From an uncultured Bacilli bacterium (GTDB taxonomy: Bacteria > Bacillota_I > Bacilli_A > RF39 > UBA660): a stretch of DNA of 8,563 nucleotides. Where the stretch lies: assembly GCA_947629115.1 (NCBI GenBank), contig CANRCL010000049.1, positions 1 to 8,563 of the forward strand, written 5' to 3'. Numbering within the stretch: the first letter of the stretch is position 1; each line of letters starts with the position of its first letter. Made by a program: the position numbers and the translations under genes. The notes below the pieces were generated by a model. The model did not search any database and was not told the DNA's origin. It saw only the letters and a program-made list of their open reading frames with translations. Below are positions 5,144 to 8,563 of the stretch, piece by piece.

Positions 5144-6833
5144 AGCGGACACCTCCGCCGCCTCCTCCACCACCGAAGGAGCCACCGCCTCCGCCACCGG
5201 ATGAGAATCCTCCTCCACCAGAAGAATAACTTCTGGCTCTACTTTCGGCTTGGCTTCTAGCAACACTTGCCGCGTGAACACCATTATAAGATATCGTATG
5301 AATAAATATTACATCATTATAATAATCATCAGTTATAATATCTGGATATAGATTTTTAAATTCTTTGGCTACTTTTTCAGCAATACCAAATATTTGAGCA
5401 TACATTAAATATTCTTCCCATAAATTTACTTCAATTGATTCTCTATCTTTAATATTAGAAAAATCATTTAAGAAATTCTTTAAACCAGCCATTTGCATAC
5501 CTAATTCATGCATACTATCATCAACTAAATAAGATGAACTAAAAGTCTTTTGTTCTTCTCTAATTAATCCTTTTTCAACAAATTTCATTGTCATATCATC
5601 AATGGCTTCATTAAACCATTTTAATATTTTAGAATAATGTTTTTTACACCAACTAGTAAATTCATAATCTTCTAAAATACCATCATTACTTGCTTCAACC
5701 ATCATATCATATATTTCTATTTCAATAGGATTTAAATTACTATTATTATTAAATTTTAAAGCACTTTTACTCTTTTTAGTATCAATTTTAACATTTTCAA
5801 TATTTTTATTTTTTAACCATTTAAGTAAAATAGCCCCTAAAAAGTCATTTTTATTTTTAACTAAATTAAATTGACAAGCCACCCAATAAGCCTCAAATAT
5901 ATCTTTATTACAAGGTAAATCTCTAAAATATGGAGCATCTTTAACTTTTTTAACGCCTTTATTAAATATTAATTTTTTAGTCCCATAACTACTAGCATTT
6001 TTAGCAGCAAAAACACTAGCAATTCCTACTATTATGAAAATACCAAAATTTAATATGATATCAAAAAAGGTCAATATAAAATCCATAAATTTTTCAAAAA
6101 AACTTTCTTTAGGTTCACTATAACTAGTGGCTCCTTCTTGGGCTAAACCATAATAATAGTTAAAATCATCATCTAAACTTACTGAAGTATTAAAAGTCCC
6201 TTTAGGAAATTTAATTAAAACAGTCATATATTCATTACTCTCTAATTCATCTTCATTATTAAGTTCAATATAACCATCATAAACATAAGCCGTTCCGCCA
6301 TAATTACCATAACCCCAAACTGGTATATTTGATGAATATTTAAAATCACTATAAATTTTTATATAGACTTTATCAGGAGCATCAGATAATTCTTTAGGAA
6401 TTAAAGTCCAATCTATCATATCAGCATCTGTTGTACTTACAACAAAATTAGTAATTGTATAATCCATTTCATAAGTATTTAGTCCATATTTGGTAACACC
6501 CATACATAATTCAATACCATTTTCTGTTTTATGTAAGCCGGCTTTTGAACTTTTATCTGTAAAAGAGGCATCAATATTCCAATTATTTAAAGTAGTAAAA
6601 GGAATATTATTCATTTTGGCTTCATAATTAATAATTTTTGATTCTCCTAAATTAAAATATGGTTTATATACTTCAGTTCCATTAGTAACATCGATATTCC
6701 ATACTTCTTTTATATGAGCATCACCATTATTATCTACATAAATATCCATATTAATATTTTTAATATCCGTAGCGTACACTACTTTAGTAAATAAAAGACA
6801 ACATATAAGTAATCCTAAATATTTTAATTTCAT
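5142..6833 (-). CDS. DUF2207 domain membrane protein with glycine-rich tail
   Basis: This 563-residue protein has a signal peptide ending in VYA (cleavage after residue 21). An extracytoplasmic DUF2207-like beta domain follows to about residue 235, then a membrane span near 252-277, then a cytoplasmic-side helical region. That region includes the family's conserved LWEEYLMYAQIFGIAEKVAK segment (471-490) and ends in a Gly/Ser-rich tail (537-561) finishing VR. Many DUF2207 proteins have a further pair of membrane helices just before the LWEEYL segment. I see none here (residues 448-470 are hydrophilic), so this is a shorter topology. The start at 6833 is preferred because AGGTGA (minus strand, 6839-6844) lies about 5 nt upstream; a GTG at 6842 would add three residues. 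It directly follows lemA, a common pairing. The function of the family is not established; a cell-envelope role is inferred. Confidence 0.88.
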   Translation of the reverse strand: MKLKYLGLLICCLLFTKVVYATDIKNINMDIYVDNNGDAHIKEVWNIDVTNGTEVYKPYFNLGESKIINYEAKMNNIPFTTLNNWNIDASFTDKSSKAGLHKTENGIELCMGVTKYGLNTYEMDYTITNFVVSTTDADMIDWTLIPKELSDAPDKVYIKIYSDFKYSSNIPVWGYGNYGGTAYVYDGYIELNNEDELESNEYMTVLIKFPKGTFNTSVSLDDDFNYYYGLAQEGATSYSEPKESFFEKFMDFILTFFDIILNFGIFIIVGIASVFAAKNASSYGTKKLIFNKGVKKVKDAPYFRDLPCNKDIFEAYWVACQFNLVKNKNDFLGAILLKWLKNKNIENVKIDTKKSKSALKFNNNSNLNPIEIEIYDMMVEASNDGILEDYEFTSWCKKHYSKILKWFNEAIDDMTMKFVEKGLIREEQKTFSSSYLVDDSMHELGMQMAGLKNFLNDFSNIKDRESIEVNLWEEYLMYAQIFGIAEKVAKEFKNLYPDIITDDYYNDVIFIHTISYNGVHAASVARSQAESRARSYSSGGGGFSSGGGGGGSFGGGGGGGGVR

Positions 6834-6848
6834 TTTTTTCACCTACTT

Positions 6849-6871
6849 AAAAAGGCATTTAATAATGCCTT
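6849..6871 (-). terminator. Hairpin on the lemA stop codon (attenuator-like)
   Basis: An 8-bp perfect stem, AAGGCATT with AATGCCTT (6852-6859 and 6864-6871), has a 4-nt loop. On the minus strand it is followed by UUUUU (6849-6853, overlapping the stem base). It overlaps the lemA stop codon and lies just before the DUF2207 ribosome site. It should end part of the transcripts, making the second gene less expressed. No separate promoter for the second gene is visible. Confidence 0.65.
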
Positions 6872-7424
6872 AAAATTTAACTTTAACGTTTTCTCTTTCT
6901 TCTTTTTGTGCCTCAAAGAATTCACCTTTAGTAAATCCAAACATCCGAGCCACAATATTAGATGGGAACATTTCAATTTTATTATTTAATTTTAAGACTG
7001 AATCATTATAAAATTGACGTGAATATACTATTTTTTGTTCAATTTCAGAAAGTTCAGTTTGTAATTGCATAAAATTTTCATTGGCTTTTAAATCTGGATA
7101 GGCTTCACTTAAAGCAAATAATTTACTAATTGCATTAGTTAGTTCACCATCGGCTTTTAATTGGTCAGCCATATTACCTGCTGAAACATATGAATTTCTA
7201 GCCTTTACTACTCCCTCTAAAGTTTCTTTTTCATGTTTAGTATAACCTTTAACTGTTTCAATTAAATTTGGAACTAAATCAAATCTTCTTTTAAGTTCTA
7301 CATCAATTTGACTATATTGGTCTTTAACTTTATTACGAAGTGAAACTAAACCATTATAGACGCCGATTACATATAAAATAATTAAAACAACTATAGCGAT
7401 TATAACAATTAACCATATTGGCAT
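6870..7424 (-). CDS. lemA: LemA family membrane protein, 184 aa
   Basis: This is a LemA-type protein, a single-span membrane protein with a long helical domain, common in bacteria and without an established biochemical function. The N-terminal span is residues 3-22. The family motifs follow: RRFDLVPNLIETVKGY (46-61), LSEAYPDLKANENFMQLQ (105-122), RQFYNDSV (136-143) and IEMFPSNIVA (150-159). The length is normal. The start is secure: AAGGAGGA (minus strand, 7432-7439) is 7 nt upstream. It is followed by a DUF2207 gene, and LemA with DUF2207 or TPM-domain proteins is a recurrent neighbourhood, which suggests a shared envelope complex (inference). A promoter overlaps the end of the upstream glycosyltransferase gene. 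Confidence 0.95.
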   Translation of the reverse strand: MPIWLIVIIAIVVLIILYVIGVYNGLVSLRNKVKDQYSQIDVELKRRFDLVPNLIETVKGYTKHEKETLEGVVKARNSYVSAGNMADQLKADGELTNAISKLFALSEAYPDLKANENFMQLQTELSEIEQKIVYSRQFYNDSVLKLNNKIEMFPSNIVARMFGFTKGEFFEAQKEERENVKVKF

Positions 7425-7447
7425 AAATTATTCCTCCTTATATTTAA

Positions 7448-7476
7448 ATATTAACACACTAAATTTTTATTTGCAA
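7448..7476 (-). promoter_or_regulatory. Promoter of lemA overlapping the glycosyltransferase 3' end
   Basis: On the minus strand, TTGCAA (7471-7476, within the last codons of the glycosyltransferase gene), a 17-bp spacer and TAATAT (7448-7453) preceded by TGT (extended -10) form a plausible SigA promoter. Transcription would start near 7441, just before the ribosome site, giving a leader of about 17 nt. The exporter promoter has the same TTGCAA with 17-bp spacing. There is no terminator between the two genes, so readthrough from the glycosyltransferase gene is also likely. Confidence 0.55.
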
Positions 7477-8465
7477 TGTGATTTAAACTGGCGAACTAAA
7501 TATTTGGCTTTTTCTTTACACTTCATAGGTAAATAACTGAAAAAAACAATTGATGAATTATATAGTAATGGATAAGTATCAATAAATTCTTGATATTTAC
7601 TTAAGTCTTTTAATTCAATATCGGGATTAGCCATTAATAAGTATTCTCTGTAAACTTCATTAAAAGGATGACTTAAATTATGATGCCAAGGTTTAATATC
7701 ACCATAACCAGTACTATGAATAATTTTAACATTTTCTTTAGCATTTTTTATTTCTTTTAAATTACCATCAATTAAAGGTGAAGAAAAATATAAAACATCA
7801 CCCATAAATTGAAATTGAAAATCAATAGTTTGCATATTATATTCTTTTGGTAATAAAGTTATATCATTTTGGAAACAAACATTAAAAATATCTTGGTCAG
7901 GATAAATTAATTTAACTGGTTCTTCGGAAATAAAATGGATTAATTTATCTTCAAAATTACCCTCTAACCATTTAGGTACATTAAATAAAATTACTCCTGA
8001 ATTACAATAAAAATTTAAATTATTACCTAAACGATGGTAATAATTAATTGGCACATTTTCTTTTACCGCTCCAACTACATTATTAGTATATTTACCTAAA
8101 TCATTTAAATCATCTATAACTAAAGTATCCCCATCTAAATATAATAAATTTTCTATATCACTTAAATTATTTTGTAAATAACTTTGAAAAAATAAACGCG
8201 CATTGGCTATTTGACTACCCCGCCAATTAGGAATTTGATACTTATTTATATCAAAATTTTTAATATCATAAAAATAATATTCTACTAAAGTAAAATCTTT
8301 TAAACATTCCTCTATTTTAGCATAATCTTCTTTAGTAAAACCATCTTCTATAATATGTAATCTTATTTTACTAATATTACTGTTTAAAATTAATGAGTAA
8401 ATTGATGCTAACATAATATCTAGATAATTATGATTTACAGTATATAAAACATCTAATTTATCCAT
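7467..8465 (-). CDS. Family 8 glycosyltransferase, 332 aa
   Basis: This is a retaining glycosyltransferase of family GT8, which transfers a sugar from a UDP-sugar donor, probably to a cell-surface polysaccharide, glycolipid or glycoprotein. Key features are the N-terminal strand DVLYTVNHNYL (5-15), RGSQIANARLFF (82-93), the metal-binding DxD as DGD (111-113), NSGVILFNVPKW (155-166), DQD (190-192), and the C-terminal His250 with GYGDIKPWHH (253-262). These are typical of GT8 enzymes and all present, so the enzyme is probably active. There is no membrane span. The start at 8465 has AAGGGGG (minus strand, 8471-8477) 5 nt upstream. Donor and acceptor are unknown. It sits upstream of lemA on the same strand and could be co-transcribed with it. 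Confidence 0.92.
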   Translation of the reverse strand: MDKLDVLYTVNHNYLDIMLASIYSLILNSNISKIRLHIIEDGFTKEDYAKIEECLKDFTLVEYYFYDIKNFDINKYQIPNWRGSQIANARLFFQSYLQNNLSDIENLLYLDGDTLVIDDLNDLGKYTNNVVGAVKENVPINYYHRLGNNLNFYCNSGVILFNVPKWLEGNFEDKLIHFISEEPVKLIYPDQDIFNVCFQNDITLLPKEYNMQTIDFQFQFMGDVLYFSSPLIDGNLKEIKNAKENVKIIHSTGYGDIKPWHHNLSHPFNEVYREYLLMANPDIELKDLSKYQEFIDTYPLLYNSSIVFFSYLPMKCKEKAKYLVRQFKSHCK

Positions 8466-8479
8466 ATTATCCCCCTTAT

Positions 8480-8518
8480 GGCACTCTGGTAGTGTGCATA
8501 GTTTATATACAAACTACC
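8480..8518 (-). promoter_or_regulatory. Overlapping inverted repeats at the glycosyltransferase promoter/leader
   Basis: TAGTTT (8499-8504) and AAACTA (8511-8516) form an inverted repeat spanning a TATAAA-like -10 on the minus strand. GGTAGT (8488-8493) and ACTACC (8513-8518) form a second, larger one. CACT-CTGGT-AGTG (8482-8494) forms a third that excludes the second. The first is placed like a repressor operator. No good -35 is seen. On the plus strand the large repeat is followed by six T, so it could instead terminate a plus-strand transcript, but no plus-strand gene leads into it. Confidence 0.4.
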
Positions 8519-8563
8519 TGTTTTTTCTTTTATTTATCTATATTTTTCTATATATTTTCTTTT
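8519..8563. other. Low-complexity pyrimidine-rich tract at the right edge
   Basis: The last 45 bases are almost pure T/C/A with TATATT blocks and contain no gene. On the minus strand this is an A-rich tract upstream of the glycosyltransferase promoter and might act as an UP-type element. Nothing more can be supported. Confidence 0.3.

Noticed and set aside
5045..5260. Open frame of 71 codons on + across the end of the DUF2207 gene
   Set aside because: Its His/Arg/Leu-rich second half is the antisense of the glycine-codon tract of the real gene, and no ribosome site precedes it.

Overview
The window comes from a very AT-rich bacterium (about a quarter G+C by eye), most likely a Bacillota (Firmicutes) lineage of the gut-commensal type. 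The evidence is strong AAGGAGG-type ribosome binding sites, SigA-like promoters (TTGnnn, 17 bp, TATAAT-like), a DUF1292 protein (a family typical of Firmicutes), and AT-rich hairpin terminators. All eight genes end in TAA. Tryptophan is written TGG inside the genes, so the standard bacterial code is the natural reading, although the lineage cannot be fixed from this sequence.

Left part (1-2140): the first 63 bases carry two copies of a 14-bp direct repeat and look like the terminal region of a mobile element whose body lies outside the window. Next come an unrecognised 259-residue cytoplasmic protein on + with its own promoter and terminator, and convergent to it a minus-strand pair: an unrecognised membrane-anchored protein followed by a small DUF1292 protein, separated by a perfect hairpin.

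Middle (2140-4693): a single half-size ABC exporter on - and a COG3910-type AAA/ABC-like ATPase on + diverge from a short shared promoter region. Downstream of the ATPase is a 448-bp stretch without a confident gene (4694-5141). It holds a dyad, a strong hairpin, and an anomalous 39% G+C patch that reads as protein-like on both strands but is not an intact gene.

Right part (5142-8563): three minus-strand genes run in the order GT8 glycosyltransferase, LemA, and DUF2207 membrane protein with a glycine-rich tail. LemA and DUF2207 proteins are a recurrent surface/membrane pair of unknown function. A promoter appears to start in the 3' end of the glycosyltransferase gene, and a terminator-like hairpin sits on the lemA stop codon, so the DUF2207 gene is probably expressed below lemA. 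The glycosyltransferase has a leader with overlapping inverted repeats at its promoter.

I see no CRISPR array, tRNA, rRNA, or convincing new defence system. The items best worth following are the 4909-5117 patch, the repeat at the left edge, the overlapping dyads upstream of the glycosyltransferase, and the two unrecognised proteins.
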